Positions 45,558 through 55,164 are shown, counted from the first letter of the stretch. The stretch is DNA of 64,000 nucleotides from Wenzhouxiangella sp. 15190 (GCF_003417465.1 NZ_QVMV01000028.1:1-64000); one strand, 5' to 3'. The notes: a model not told the origin generated them from the sequence alone. Translations and numbers: made by a program.

Positions 45558-46874
45558 TCAATCCTCGTCGAACTCGAAAGGCAAGAGCTTTTCGATCTCA
45601 TCGAAGTGGTCAAGAAGTTCCTTCTGGGAGTGTGCGCCCACAAATACCACGGCAATCTCGTAACTGTAACTGTCCTGGAAGTTCAGGTCGCTCAGGCGCA
45701 TGCCTTCTTCAGCCAACAGGTGAATATAGGTATGGGGAAACGCCTGCTTCACCCGTTCCATGTCGTCCTTGTCGGGCACGCGCTTGATCACGCCGTCACT
45801 GATATCGTCCTTGAATACGCGCATCATGAACTTGCCCGACAGGCTGTAGTCGCCCCGGCGATGCGGAAACTCCGGTTCGCGACCGAGCGCCAGGTCCAGA
45901 ACCACCTTTTGATTGGTCGCCCCGTCCACCAGCAGGAATAGCGGCGAATGCGACTTGGAGATCCTGGAATTGATTTCCAGCAATTTCATGCTGTTGTCAG
46001 CCTTGTTCCAGAAAAACTCGATATTGAAGGTGCCCTGGTCGTAGTCGAACTGGCGCATGACCTGGCGTGCTGCTCCGATCATGCGCTCCTGCACTTCGGG
46101 TGGCAGTTTCGACGGATATTGATAGCGCGAGAAACTGGAATGATGACGGCCGGCCCTGATCGAATCGATGACACCGAAGATCTGGATTTCGCCGTTCCAG
46201 CAATAGCCCTCCACAGTGGCCTGGGTTCCGCTCGATATGATTTCCTCGGCAATGCAATGATAGCCGTCGACCGCCTCGACCTCCTCGGGCATCTCGAGCA
46301 GGCTCAGGAACTCATTGAAGGGACGGCCGAATATGCCGATGTTGTCTCGAATTTCCGGCAGGTGCGAGCGAAGGTCGTCCGGGGTTTTGATGTAGTAACC
46401 CAGGAATGAGGAATGCGACTTGATCGGCTTGAGCCAGAATGGATAGTTAATGCGTATATCCGCGACCGGATCATCGGCGAATGGATTCAAGGCCTGAAAA
46501 TTCGGAACCATGTCCGGCAGAACGGCCTTCTGCTCCAGGCGCGACCAGTACTTGTGTTCGCAACGCCCTACCGATTCCAGCGGTTGTGCCGGCAAACCGG
46601 CATCGTGGGCAATGACCGGAACAAACCCGCTGGTGGGAAAATCCCAGTACCCCATGACAGCGTCAGGGCCGCCTTCGACTTCGGCAAACCGGCTTTTGGC
46701 CCGCTTGCGCAGATCGTCCAGGGAGGGGTATTCACCGTCCTCGGGTTCGACGATTTCCGAGTAATCGAACAGGCAGTGAAAACGGTATTTCTCGTCGCCA
46801 TCCCGGGAATCGGAAATGGTTTCGAGCAGCTCCTGATTGAAGGGATCCATCCCCATGACGAACACATTTTTCAT
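45558..46874 (-). CDS. ATP-grasp domain protein of unknown substrate
   Basis: From ATG 46874 (GGAGGG eight bases before) the 438-residue protein has an N-terminal pre-ATP-grasp region and an ATP-grasp core. YPFWLKPIKSHSSFLGYYIK near 143-162 holds the ATP-binding Lys, and QGTFNIEFFWNKADNSMKLLEINSRISKSHSPLF near 278-312 holds the metal-binding Glu and Asn. The enzyme should join a carboxylate to an amine or thiol through an acyl-phosphate. Substrate is unknown; no partner biosynthetic genes are adjacent. It is divergent from a P-type ATPase and convergent with the FixK-like gene. Confidence 0.8.
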   Translation of the reverse strand: MKNVFVMGMDPFNQELLETISDSRDGDEKYRFHCLFDYSEIVEPEDGEYPSLDDLRKRAKSRFAEVEGGPDAVMGYWDFPTSGFVPVIAHDAGLPAQPLESVGRCEHKYWSRLEQKAVLPDMVPNFQALNPFADDPVADIRINYPFWLKPIKSHSSFLGYYIKTPDDLRSHLPEIRDNIGIFGRPFNEFLSLLEMPEEVEAVDGYHCIAEEIISSGTQATVEGYCWNGEIQIFGVIDSIRAGRHHSSFSRYQYPSKLPPEVQERMIGAARQVMRQFDYDQGTFNIEFFWNKADNSMKLLEINSRISKSHSPLFLLVDGATNQKVVLDLALGREPEFPHRRGDYSLSGKFMMRVFKDDISDGVIKRVPDKDDMERVKQAFPHTYIHLLAEEGMRLSDLNFQDSYSYEIAVVFVGAHSQKELLDHFDEIEKLLPFEFDED

Positions 46875-47018
46875 TGATGACACCCTCCGGGTGGGTCGGG
46901 TTAAAGTGCAACTATTCGAGCTCCACAGATCACATTATGTCAGAGTGGTAAGGCGGTGAACCTCTGATGTCCGATCGGCGCCGCAGTGGCGAAATTTTTC
47001 CTGAACGGGGACCAGCCG

Positions 47019-49748
47019 ATGGCGGCAAACACCAAGCGGGAAGGCAACAAGAACGAGGCCTGGCATGCCCTCGGATACGAGGATTGCCTCGACCGGCTCG
47101 ACGGCGATCGTGAGGGGCTGACCCAAGACCAGGTTGCCGAACGGCAGGAAAAGTTCGGCCCCAACAAGCTGCCCGAGAAAAAGCTGGACAGTGTCCTGAT
47201 CGTGTTTCTCAAGCAGTTCCGCGATCCGCTCATCTACGTGCTGCTGTTCGCCGGCGCGGTCTCGCTCGCGATTCAGCATTGGAGCGATGCGATCTTCATT
47301 TTCGCGGTGCTCGCCTTCAACGCGACTTTGGGCACTATCCAGGAGTACAAGGCGCAGATCAGCGCCCAGTCCCTGCAAGGTGTGATCCAGAAGACGGCCC
47401 GGGTGATCCGGGCGGGCAAGAAGCGCCAAATCAATGCCGAGGAATTGGTTCCGGGCGATATCGTGGCGGTCACATCCGGTGACGCCGTGCCCGCCGACAT
47501 TCGACTGGCGGACGAAGACGAACTGCGTGTGGACGAGTCCCTGCTGACGGGCGAGTCGGAACAGGTCGACAAGGACAGCGAAACGGAGCTGGCGGAAGAC
47601 ACCCCGCTCGGCGACCGCGACAACATGCTCTATGCGGGCACTACCGTCACCAGCGGGCGCGGGCGCGGTGTCGTGTGCGCCACCGGCGGGCGGACGGAGG
47701 TCGGGCAGATTGCGCGCTCCCTCACCGAGGAGTCGGAGGACCCGCCGCTGGTTCAGCGGATGCGCCGGCTCACGCGCCTGATCGCGGTCTTCATCGTCGT
47801 GGCAGTCCTTGCGCTCGGAGCGGCCCAGATCGCGGCCGGCAGCAGTTGGGGGGAGACCTTCCTGCTTGCCGTTGCGCTCGCGGTCTCCGCGATCCCGGCC
47901 GGACTGCCCGTCGCGGTTACGGTCGCACTCTCGGTCGCTTCCTACCGCATGGCCCGGCAACAGGTCATCATCCGCCAGTTGCCGGCGGTCGAGGGGCTGG
48001 GCTCTTGCACCGAGATTTGCAGCGACAAAACCGGCACCCTGACGGAAAACCGCCTGACCGTGAAATGTTTCGCTCTCCTCGACGAGGGTGTCTTCGACCT
48101 CACCGGCGAGGGCCTCGAAACCGAGGGGGAACTCCGCAAGGGCGATTCCGACGAACCGCCCCCGGACAAGTCCGGAGAACGCATCGCGGAGGCAATCGGC
48201 TCGGCCGTGCTCGCCAACGAAGCGGAAATCGAAAAGGGCGAGGACGGCTCGCTCGAGACGCAGGGCGACACCCTGGATGTGGCTTTTCTCATCGCCGGTC
48301 GAAAACTGGATATCCGGCGGGAATCCCTGATCGAGGAGGACGGGCGCGAGCAAGTCGGCGAGATTCCCTATAGTTCAGAGCGCAAATTCGCCGCCTCCTT
48401 CAACCGCCGCGGCGACGAGATCCACGCCCACGTCAAGGGCGCCGCCGAAACGATTGCCGAGATGTGCGCCGAAGACCAGCGCGACGCCATCCACCGGGAA
48501 GCGCAAAAGCTGGCAGCCGAGGGTTACCGCGTCCTGGCCGTCGCGGGTGGCCCGGTCAAAGACGAGAACGCGGCGAAAGAGGGCGAGGAGTCCGCTCTCG
48601 AGAATCTCGAGTTCCAGGCCCTCGTCGGGTTGATCGATCCGCTGCGCCCCGAAGTGCCGGATGCGGTCGACGCTTGCCACGATGCAGGCGTGGACGTCCG
48701 CATGGTCACCGGCGATCATCCCGATACCGCCATCGCAATCGGGCGCAAGCTTGGCATCGCGAAGGAGGACGAGGAATCGGTCACCGGGCCGGAGCTGATC
48801 GAAGCTGTGGGCGAGGAACGCTCCGAAAAGGAACACGGCAAGGCTTCCGACACGATCGACCGGAGCCATGTTTTTGCCCGCATCGAACCGCATCAGAAGA
48901 CGCGTCTCGTCGAGTACCTGCAGGATCGCGGCGCGTTCGTGGCGGTCACCGGCGACGGCGTCAACGACGCCCCCGCCCTGAACGCCGCGCATATCAGTGT
49001 GGCCATGGGCAAGGGCGGCACGGATGTGGCCCGCCGCACCGCACAACTGATTCTCGGTGACGACAACTTCGCCTCCATCGTCAAGGGCATCGAGCAAGGC
49101 CGGATCGCCTACGACAACGTGCGAAAGGTGGTGTGGCTGCTGATCAGCACGAGCGTGGCAGAGCTGACCTTGTTTGCGCTCGCACTGGCCAGCGGATTGC
49201 CACTACCGCTCTTCGCGGCGCAGCTGCTCTGGCTGAACCTGGTGACGAACGGCATACAGGATGTCGCCCTCGCATTCGAGCGGGGCGAGCCGGGCGTCCT
49301 CAAGCGCCGTCCACGCCGGCCGGACGAACCCATCTTCAACCGGCGCATGATGGAACAGGTGCTTCTGTCCGGCGCATGGATCGGCGTGGTTAGCTACGGC
49401 GTCTTCTACTACTTGATCCAGCACGTCGGCATGGGGACGGATGAAGCGCGCAATATCATCCTTCTTCTCATGGTGCTATTTGAAAACATCCATATCTTCA
49501 ACTGCCGCTCCGAGGAGCGCTCCGCGTTCAAGGTTCCCCTTTCCGGAAACTGGTTGCTCATCATCACGGTCGTGCTCGCACAGGGCGTACACATCGCATC
49601 CATGTATATTCCGGGCCTGAGCGACGTTCTCGGCACGCAACCCGTCTCGCTCGAGACCTGGAGCGTCCTCCTCCTGATTACGCTGTCCGTTATCGTCGTG
49701 GTCGAGGCTTACAAGGCCATCCGCAAACGCAGTGCGCATGAATCCTAG
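47019..49748 (+). CDS. P2-type cation-transporting ATPase
   Basis: The 909-residue pump has the cation-ATPase N-terminal segment (FGPNKLPEKK), TGES near 176, the transmembrane motif AIPAGLPVAVTVALSVA (PAGLP in place of the PEGLP common in Ca2+ pumps), phosphorylation site [10 protein letters not shown] near 334-343, GDGVNDAPAL near 645 and ten hydrophobic helices in total. It resembles SERCA/PMR1-like bacterial ATPases. The ion could be Ca2+, Mg2+ or another cation. The interior is unusually acidic (about 385-420 and 540-590), suggesting a salt-adapted protein. A GTG at 46986 is an alternative start. Confidence 0.88.
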   Translation: MAANTKREGNKNEAWHALGYEDCLDRLDGDREGLTQDQVAERQEKFGPNKLPEKKLDSVLIVFLKQFRDPLIYVLLFAGAVSLAIQHWSDAIFIFAVLAFNATLGTIQEYKAQISAQSLQGVIQKTARVIRAGKKRQINAEELVPGDIVAVTSGDAVPADIRLADEDELRVDESLLTGESEQVDKDSETELAEDTPLGDRDNMLYAGTTVTSGRGRGVVCATGGRTEVGQIARSLTEESEDPPLVQRMRRLTRLIAVFIVVAVLALGAAQIAAGSSWGETFLLAVALAVSAIPAGLPVAVTVALSVASYRMARQQVIIRQLPAVEGLGSCTEICSDKTGTLTENRLTVKCFALLDEGVFDLTGEGLETEGELRKGDSDEPPPDKSGERIAEAIGSAVLANEAEIEKGEDGSLETQGDTLDVAFLIAGRKLDIRRESLIEEDGREQVGEIPYSSERKFAASFNRRGDEIHAHVKGAAETIAEMCAEDQRDAIHREAQKLAAEGYRVLAVAGGPVKDENAAKEGEESALENLEFQALVGLIDPLRPEVPDAVDACHDAGVDVRMVTGDHPDTAIAIGRKLGIAKEDEESVTGPELIEAVGEERSEKEHGKASDTIDRSHVFARIEPHQKTRLVEYLQDRGAFVAVTGDGVNDAPALNAAHISVAMGKGGTDVARRTAQLILGDDNFASIVKGIEQGRIAYDNVRKVVWLLISTSVAELTLFALALASGLPLPLFAAQLLWLNLVTNGIQDVALAFERGEPGVLKRRPRRPDEPIFNRRMMEQVLLSGAWIGVVSYGVFYYLIQHVGMGTDEARNIILLLMVLFENIHIFNCRSEERSAFKVPLSGNWLLIITVVLAQGVHIASMYIPGLSDVLGTQPVSLETWSVLLLITLSVIVVVEAYKAIRKRSAHES

Positions 49749-49785
49749 AAGCAACCGCTTCCCTTGCACAGGGGCAGCGATTCGC

Positions 49786-50520
49786 TCAGCCTTCCAGGCG
49801 ATGCCGGACATAACGCCCGAGGGCCATGGCGTTCTTTGGCGCGAAGCCTTCTGAATCGTTGTTGAAGTAGCAATACACATCGCGACCCGCTCGCAGCAGC
49901 CTGGCGATGCGATCGGCCCGGGCGCTGAGGAACTGCGGCGAAAAATCGCCGTTCCCGGTCGCTCCATGGAAACGCAGATAGGCCCAGTTGGCCGTCAGTT
50001 CCCATGGATGGTCGGGCAGCAGGTCATGAATGCACAGGGCAGCTCCGTGGCGTTCGAGCACCTCGAAGATCTCGGGCCGCAGCCAGTCGGCATCCCGGAA
50101 CTCGACAGCCCAGCGCCGGTGACGGGGTGTCGCAGCGAGGAATCGATCCAGGCGCTGGGGATTGGCCCGCCAATGTGGCGGCAGTTGCACCAGAATCGCT
50201 CCAAGATGGCTGCCCAGGCGTTCGGCACGCGCCATGAAGACGCTGATGGTGTCGGCCGGATCGCGCAGGCGCTTGATGTGGCTGCCGTAGCGGCTGAACT
50301 TGAGCGTATAGGCAAAGCCTGCAGGCGCCTTGTCGCGCCAACTGTCGAAGGTGGCTTCCCCGGGCAGGCGATAGAAGGTATTGTTGATTTCCACCGTCTG
50401 GAACTGCCCGGCGTAAAAGTCGAACCATTCCCGGCGGGGCAGGCCGTCCGGATAGAAGACCCCCGACCAGTGCCCGTAGTCCCAGCCCGAGGTGCCCAGA
50501 ATAAAACGGCCGGTCGACAT
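49786..50520 (-). CDS. DUF72 (YecE-like) TIM-barrel protein
   Basis: The 244-residue protein has the DUF72 marks: LGTSGWDYGHWSGVFYP near 8-24, VEINNTFYRLP near 43, LVQLPPHWRAN near 110, AVEFRDADWL near 138 and YCYFNNDSEGFAPKNA near 217-232. The family is a TIM-barrel of unknown activity, possibly phosphate-binding or nuclease-like. It lies 35 bases downstream of the zinc-ribbon gene on the same strand and could share its transcript. Confidence 0.88.
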   Translation of the reverse strand: MSTGRFILGTSGWDYGHWSGVFYPDGLPRREWFDFYAGQFQTVEINNTFYRLPGEATFDSWRDKAPAGFAYTLKFSRYGSHIKRLRDPADTISVFMARAERLGSHLGAILVQLPPHWRANPQRLDRFLAATPRHRRWAVEFRDADWLRPEIFEVLERHGAALCIHDLLPDHPWELTANWAYLRFHGATGNGDFSPQFLSARADRIARLLRAGRDVYCYFNNDSEGFAPKNAMALGRYVRHRLEG

Positions 50521-50555
50521 GGTTCAGTTCACAGTCGTCCGGAAGGGAATGTCGA

Positions 50556-50789
50556 TCAGCCGTGGTCCACCAACACCGTGATGCCCGCCCGATGGGCGCA
50601 ATGAGCACCGCAAAAGATGTTGCCTTCGTGCTCCACACCATGTCCGATCACTCGGACGCCGCACTGGCCGCACACCGGGGCCAACTCCTGGACGGCACAC
50701 TCGAAACAGTCGAACTCGTATTCCTTGCCATCCTTGACGACCAGTATCGTGTTTTCGTAGTCGTTGCCACAGGTTGCACAGATTCCCAT
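50556..50789 (-). CDS. Small zinc-ribbon-like protein (77 aa)
   Basis: The protein has nine cysteines. The paired motifs CATC, CFEC, CGQC and CGAHC are arranged as two zinc sites. A GGAGG ribosome site precedes the ATG at 50789. No DNA-binding helix or membrane segment is evident. It may be a metal-binding adaptor or store; I do not recognise a named family. The DUF72 gene follows on the same strand. Confidence 0.7.
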   Translation of the reverse strand: MGICATCGNDYENTILVVKDGKEYEFDCFECAVQELAPVCGQCGVRVIGHGVEHEGNIFCGAHCAHRAGITVLVDHG

Positions 50790-50845
50790 GTCGATCCTCC
50801 CAGTGTTGGGTTTTCACCCGATAGAACTACAGATATCTTGCCCCG

Positions 50846-51218
50846 TCAAGGTGCGTCCTCGAAGCGATCGGCATGGATCAGTTCGATCCAGACGGCTTGG
50901 CTGCTGCCGGCGGAGTAGACATCCAGTTCAGGAACCTTGCTCCGTGACGGCAGCGGTAAAGCCGCCCCGGGCCGACGCATTGCTGATGTTGTCGATGATG
51001 ACCGAGTAACGTGCGCTCGCTCCCGGAAGCACGCCGCTGTCACCCTGGACTTGCACGTCGACCACGCCGGGTAAGGCACCGTGACAGCTTGCACAACCAT
51101 TGCCCGAATCGCCGGGTCGTAGAGTGGTGTTGATGACGCCGTAGGAGTTGGCATGAACAAGCTGAGCGGGCACTAAAAGCCAGCAAGCAAGCACCACGAA
51201 ACGGACATGCACGGTCAT
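50846..51218 (-). pseudogene. Frameshifted or truncated exported c-type haem protein
   Basis: The first part (51218 to 50928) encodes a signal peptide, then SGNGCASCHGALPG with a CXXCH haem site near 46, then a beta-sandwich start ending AAVTEQGS and a stop. In another frame the sequence goes on as KVPELDVYSAGSSQAVWIELIHADRFEDAP. That ends in the same DRFE-type tail as the large exported protein next door. The two parts fit one protein broken by a frameshift or internal deletion. A sequencing error is possible. Confidence 0.6.
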
Positions 51219-51280
51219 GACTCCGGCAAGACCAGAGCAGGGCGGTCTCCCGCCCGCGCGGGGCGGGAGACCTTGCCTGA

Positions 51281-53470
51281 TCATTCGATTACGGCTTCGA
51301 AACGATCGCTGAAGATGAAGTCGAAGTCTGCCGGCCATTCATCCACGCGCACGGTGATCAGGGCCAGGTTCGAATCGTTGCCGTCGGTGGTCACCCGATA
51401 GGTGAAGCGCTCGAAGCCCAGGAATCCTTCGTCCGGCGTGTAGACGATGGCATCGTTCTCGACCGAGGCCGTACCCGAAAGGGGCTGATCAACGATCGTG
51501 ATGGTCGAGAGGTCTACGGGAATCGGTCCGTCCTGGAAGGTATCGTTGGCGAGCACATCGATGGTGGCCGGAATCTCCCGGAAGGTCTCGGCAAAATCGT
51601 TCTCGGCCACCGGCGCATTCGGCACCGGCTCGGGATTGACCGTTACCTTGACCGTCGCCTCGTTGGAGACCACGCCGTCGATCTCGACGGTGTAGTTGAA
51701 CGTGTTGTCACCCTCGAAACCAGCATCCGGCACGAAATCCACGGTATTGTCGGTGCCATCCAGCGTGGCCGTTCCATTGGCCGGCTGGGAGGTGATCACG
51801 ACCGTTGATACCGCGGGGTCGGGATCGATCAGCGCGCCGTCCAGCAGGTCATTGGCCAGAATATTGATGGTTACCGGCTGCTCGAAATCGGTGACGGCGA
51901 TATCGTTGATGGCCACCGGTTCACCCGTTGCCGGCATGTAGCTTTCCAGCGTCGGCGGCTCGTTGCCGGGCAGTGTCCATTCCGGATCCTCGCTGCCGGC
52001 GATGTCGCCCAGTCCCAGGCTACTGACGGATGTCGGAATCAAGCGCAGGGTGAGACTGTCGTAGCGCGGCATCCCCGTCGTTTCGTCGACAATCTCTTCG
52101 CCGATATAAATGTAGGTGTCCATGTTGGCGCCGCTGAGATCGTCGCTGAGGAGACTTTCGAAGCGTCCCGGATCGGAGTCCGGGATGTTTTGCCCCAGCA
52201 GAAATGATGCCCACTGTTCGAGCTCATCCAGAGGCACCACGGACCACGGGTCGGCACCGGTATCCGGATCACCGGCCTGGCCATAGCGCCAGTCGCTGCC
52301 ATCCCACCAGGCGACCACGGCATCCGACTCGGTTTCCGGATCGCCGTCTTCGTGCAAGGCGATTACCGTGGGTACCAGCAGGTCGGGCATCATGTAGCCG
52401 AACAGGTTGCCAGTCAGTCCTGCACCGGCCGCCTGCTGGTTGGGCATGTCGAAGTAGTTGAGGGTTATGGCGCCGATACGACCGTCTGTCACTTGGTAGC
52501 CACTTTCGATGTACTGGCTCTTTTCGGGGCCCTCCACATCCTGCGGCGGGAAGATGCCGGCAGCTGCATCGCTGAAGAAGCCGGGATCGAATCGCGGCCG
52601 CAGGCCGTCGTCGAACAGCTTGGGTGCAAATGTGGCGTATCGATTCTCCTGCCAAACTTCCCGATCCGGGGCGCCGGTTTCACCCTCGAAAAACTCGCGC
52701 GGTACCAGGGGGCGCATCTCGAAGGCGACGCCATCTTCCTCGAAGGAAAGCGGCACGAAATCGTCACCGACACCGGTGCCGAGTTCCACGCGAAGGCTTA
52801 CGATGCGCTCGTCGGTATTGTTAATGAATTTCTGGATGACCCGGTAGATGCGGCCGATGCCGTATTCCTCACGGAACGCTTCCAGTGCTGCGCCACCGTC
52901 GTCTTCGGGGTCCTTGACGCCCTTGTAGCGAATATCCTTCATGCCGGTGTCGAAGACCAGGTCGATCGGCACATCGGCCTGGGTCACTTCCAGGAAGTAG
53001 CGCTTGGAGCTGCCCTGGGGATCGCTACAGGTCTTGGGAACGAGTTCACCGAACTCCTCGTCGATCCGCTCGCCCGAGGCCATGATGCAGTTGGCCACGG
53101 GAAACTCGTAATCGTCGGTGACCGCCTGGATCCCTGGCGGGCGACCGCTGCCGTCATCCAGCGCCCAGCCGATGAATGCCACGCTGCCCGCGCCAGTGCC
53201 ATCGGGATCCGCGTCCTTGGTGGCCTGGTCCGGATAAATGTAGGTCCGGCCCAGCACTTCCTCGGCCTGTCGCGTATGGCGGAAGATGGCGGTCGTCGAT
53301 GCGGTGTCCTCGATGACGGTTCGTGCATTGACGTTGTTCCACTCGGTGAGCCGAGGAACCGGTACGTCGACGTAAGTTTCGGGTTCGGGTTCCTGGGCCG
53401 ATACGCCGCAAGCCACCAGCCAGGTCAGAAGACCGACCAAGACTTTGCTGGTCCAGGTTCGACCCCGCAT
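51281..53470 (-). CDS. Large exported protein with tandem Ig/cadherin-like domains and DRFE tail
   Basis: From ATG 53470 the 729-residue protein has a signal peptide (about 1-26) and a long acidic N-terminal domain (about 27-490) with EWNNVNARTVIEDTAST and three cysteines, of a kind seen in exported gammaproteobacterial proteins of unknown function. Two bacterial Ig/cadherin-like repeats follow (PVAINDIAVTDFEQPVTINILANDLLDG near 515 and PVAENDFAETFREIPATIDVLANDTFQDG near 620, each ending with a DxxFTYTV-like strand). The end is DFDFIFSDRFEAVIE. It is probably periplasmic or surface-exposed; an extra 20 codons upstream are open but dilute the signal peptide. Confidence 0.75.
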   Translation of the reverse strand: MRGRTWTSKVLVGLLTWLVACGVSAQEPEPETYVDVPVPRLTEWNNVNARTVIEDTASTTAIFRHTRQAEEVLGRTYIYPDQATKDADPDGTGAGSVAFIGWALDDGSGRPPGIQAVTDDYEFPVANCIMASGERIDEEFGELVPKTCSDPQGSSKRYFLEVTQADVPIDLVFDTGMKDIRYKGVKDPEDDGGAALEAFREEYGIGRIYRVIQKFINNTDERIVSLRVELGTGVGDDFVPLSFEEDGVAFEMRPLVPREFFEGETGAPDREVWQENRYATFAPKLFDDGLRPRFDPGFFSDAAAGIFPPQDVEGPEKSQYIESGYQVTDGRIGAITLNYFDMPNQQAAGAGLTGNLFGYMMPDLLVPTVIALHEDGDPETESDAVVAWWDGSDWRYGQAGDPDTGADPWSVVPLDELEQWASFLLGQNIPDSDPGRFESLLSDDLSGANMDTYIYIGEEIVDETTGMPRYDSLTLRLIPTSVSSLGLGDIAGSEDPEWTLPGNEPPTLESYMPATGEPVAINDIAVTDFEQPVTINILANDLLDGALIDPDPAVSTVVITSQPANGTATLDGTDNTVDFVPDAGFEGDNTFNYTVEIDGVVSNEATVKVTVNPEPVPNAPVAENDFAETFREIPATIDVLANDTFQDGPIPVDLSTITIVDQPLSGTASVENDAIVYTPDEGFLGFERFTYRVTTDGNDSNLALITVRVDEWPADFDFIFSDRFEAVIE

Positions 53471-53568
53471 CCCGGGTGGCGTATACGAGGTGGCGTTTTT
53501 TCCAGAAAATGCGATTCGACTTTCAGTCACCTAAAATTTCTCCTTGATGTGATTTTGCGACTCTTGCC

Positions 53569-54021
53569 CTAATCAACAATCCGCCAACTCCCGTCGGCCT
53601 GGCGGCAGGCGGTTCCATAGACCTGCTCGGTCCGGCCGCCGATTTCGGCGTCCAGGACGTATTCGCGACAGGGGCCCTCGGCCGACTCGTAGGTTCGGGT
53701 GGGCTCCATGCGGTAGTCGTAGCCGGTATCGGGATTGGTCCAGGTGGTGGCCACACCGGTGCGGGTGGTCTCCAGCGTAGCAGACATCTTCATGCGGTCG
53801 AGTTCGTCCATTTCGCGGCCGATGGAGCCGCCGATAGCACTGCCGGCGAGGGCGCCGATGACGGTGGCCGTGGTCCGGCCGCGACCACTGCCGACCTGGC
53901 TGCCGAGGACCCCGCCGAGCACCCCTCCGATGACCATGCCCACTTCTTCCTTGGGGCCGGTGGCGCAACCCGGAAGTGTCAATATCAGCGTCAGCACGAA
54001 GACTGACAAGATGGTCTTCAC
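53569..54021 (-). CDS. Glycine-zipper outer-membrane lipoprotein (17-kDa antigen type)
   Basis: The 150-residue protein has a lipoprotein signal with lipobox LPGC (Cys near 19), then a glycine-zipper segment VGMVIGGVLGGVLGSQVGSGRGRTTATVIGALAGSAIGGSIG near 27-68. The C-terminal domain (TTWTNPDTGYDYRMEPTRTY, CREYVLDAEIGGRTEQVYGTACRQADGSWRIV) is typical of the rickettsial 17-kDa surface-antigen/SlyB-like family. It should sit in the outer membrane, where it supports envelope integrity. Confidence 0.88.
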   Translation of the reverse strand: MKTILSVFVLTLILTLPGCATGPKEEVGMVIGGVLGGVLGSQVGSGRGRTTATVIGALAGSAIGGSIGREMDELDRMKMSATLETTRTGVATTWTNPDTGYDYRMEPTRTYESAEGPCREYVLDAEIGGRTEQVYGTACRQADGSWRIVD

Positions 54022-54200
54022 TGTTTTGGACCCTCTTAAAATGATGGGTAAACACCCATATTAGGTCTCACTCGACTTCAGGCTCGTGACATAAATCAAC
54101 AAAAGCGCAATTTCCTGACACTGTCCCCGACACCGTTGACTTTCATGACGGGCCAGGCTGGCGATATCGCGGCTTGTCGCGCGAAGAAGGTTCCGGTTCA

Positions 54201-54214
54201 GTGATCGAGGTCAA
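54201..54214 (+). promoter_or_regulatory. FNR/FixK-like box upstream of the DUF3775 gene
   Basis: GTGATCGAGGTCAA matches eight of ten fixed positions of TTGAT-N4-ATCAA and is centred about 80 bases before the start, the same spacing as the boxes at 41979 and 55966. A similar eight-of-ten match, GTGACATAAATCAA, lies at 54086-54099. Confidence 0.35.
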
Positions 54215-54286
54215 ATCGGCTCGAGTGGGAAGCGATTATTATGGAATTGTTGTGCAACAACGCATCGATGCGAGGAGGAGTCTGTC

Positions 54287-54715
54287 ATGGACGGCAGGAA
54301 ACAATCCGCCGACAGGAACGAGACGACACCGACGCTCCGGGTCAATCCCGATGACGTGTGCCAGCTCATTCAGCTCGCGCGTGATTTTCACGCTCAGGAT
54401 TCGGTCGTGGTCGAGGATGAGCCAGACAGCCTGACCGACGACCTGGTATTCAATGCGCTGGAGCAGCACGGTGAAGATCCCATCGTCGGCGAATTTCGCA
54501 ATATCATCGCCGATCTGGATCGTGGCCAGCAGGTGCAGCTTGTCACGCTGCTGTGGGTCGGACGCGGTGATTACGACCTGGTCGAATGGAGCGACGCGGC
54601 TGCGGAGGCCGACGCGCAGTGGACCGAGTACACGGCCGATTACCTGCTGGCGCATCCGCTGCTAGCCGACCACCTCAACGAAGGGCTCGAGATGCTGGGC
54701 CATCACTGCGAGTGA
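54287..54715 (+). CDS. DUF3775 family protein
   Basis: The 142-residue soluble protein has the family core DDVCQLIQLARDFHAQDSVV near 23-42 and FRNIIADLDRGQQVQLVTLLWVGRGDYDLVEW near 70-101. Function is not known; members are small, acidic and often found near low-oxygen or stress genes. GAGGAG precedes the ATG. It converges with the host-attachment gene. Confidence 0.85.
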   Translation: MDGRKQSADRNETTPTLRVNPDDVCQLIQLARDFHAQDSVVVEDEPDSLTDDLVFNALEQHGEDPIVGEFRNIIADLDRGQQVQLVTLLWVGRGDYDLVEWSDAAAEADAQWTEYTADYLLAHPLLADHLNEGLEMLGHHCE

Positions 54716-54729
54716 GCGACCAGCTGCCC

Positions 54730-55164
54730 TTACAGGTACTCGGGCAACTGGTCGCGAATGGCCGCGGGATCCAGCCTCGAAACGTTCTTGTCGGTCTCGC
54801 TGCGAATGAGTTCGCGGGTTTCGTCGTCCAGGTGGTTGCGAAGTTCACCCAGGAAGTGCGGGGCAGCCAGCACGTGCAGCCGGTCCAGGCTGCCGTCGAG
54901 GCGAGCCTGACGTAGTCGCCCGGCCAGCTCCGCCGCCATCGCCTTCTCGGAATGCTCGCGCTGGCTTTCCGACTCGGACATCGCAAAACGTCCGGCGCGG
55001 GAACGATTCAAGCCCCGGCCGGGCCCATCCGTCACGAGATCCTGTTCACGCAGGCGCGAGTCCGGATTGAGCATCACATCGAATTCCTCGAGTGCCTGTC
55101 CCGAACCCTTGCGGAATAACCGCACGCGCGAACTGTCTGCAACGACGACCCAACAATCGCTCAT
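54730..55164 (-). CDS. Host attachment protein family (baeRF-like)
   Basis: The 144-residue protein matches the family first described as required for attachment to host cells in Agrobacterium: WVVVADSSRVRLFRKG near 5-20, REHSEKAMAAELAGRLRQAR near 69-88 and LHVLAAPHFLGELRNHL near 96-112. The fold is related to archaeal release-factor domains; the true role is unclear. Third gene of the hsp20-dodecin operon. Confidence 0.85.
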   Translation of the reverse strand: MSDCWVVVADSSRVRLFRKGSGQALEEFDVMLNPDSRLREQDLVTDGPGRGLNRSRAGRFAMSESESQREHSEKAMAAELAGRLRQARLDGSLDRLHVLAAPHFLGELRNHLDDETRELIRSETDKNVSRLDPAAIRDQLPEYL

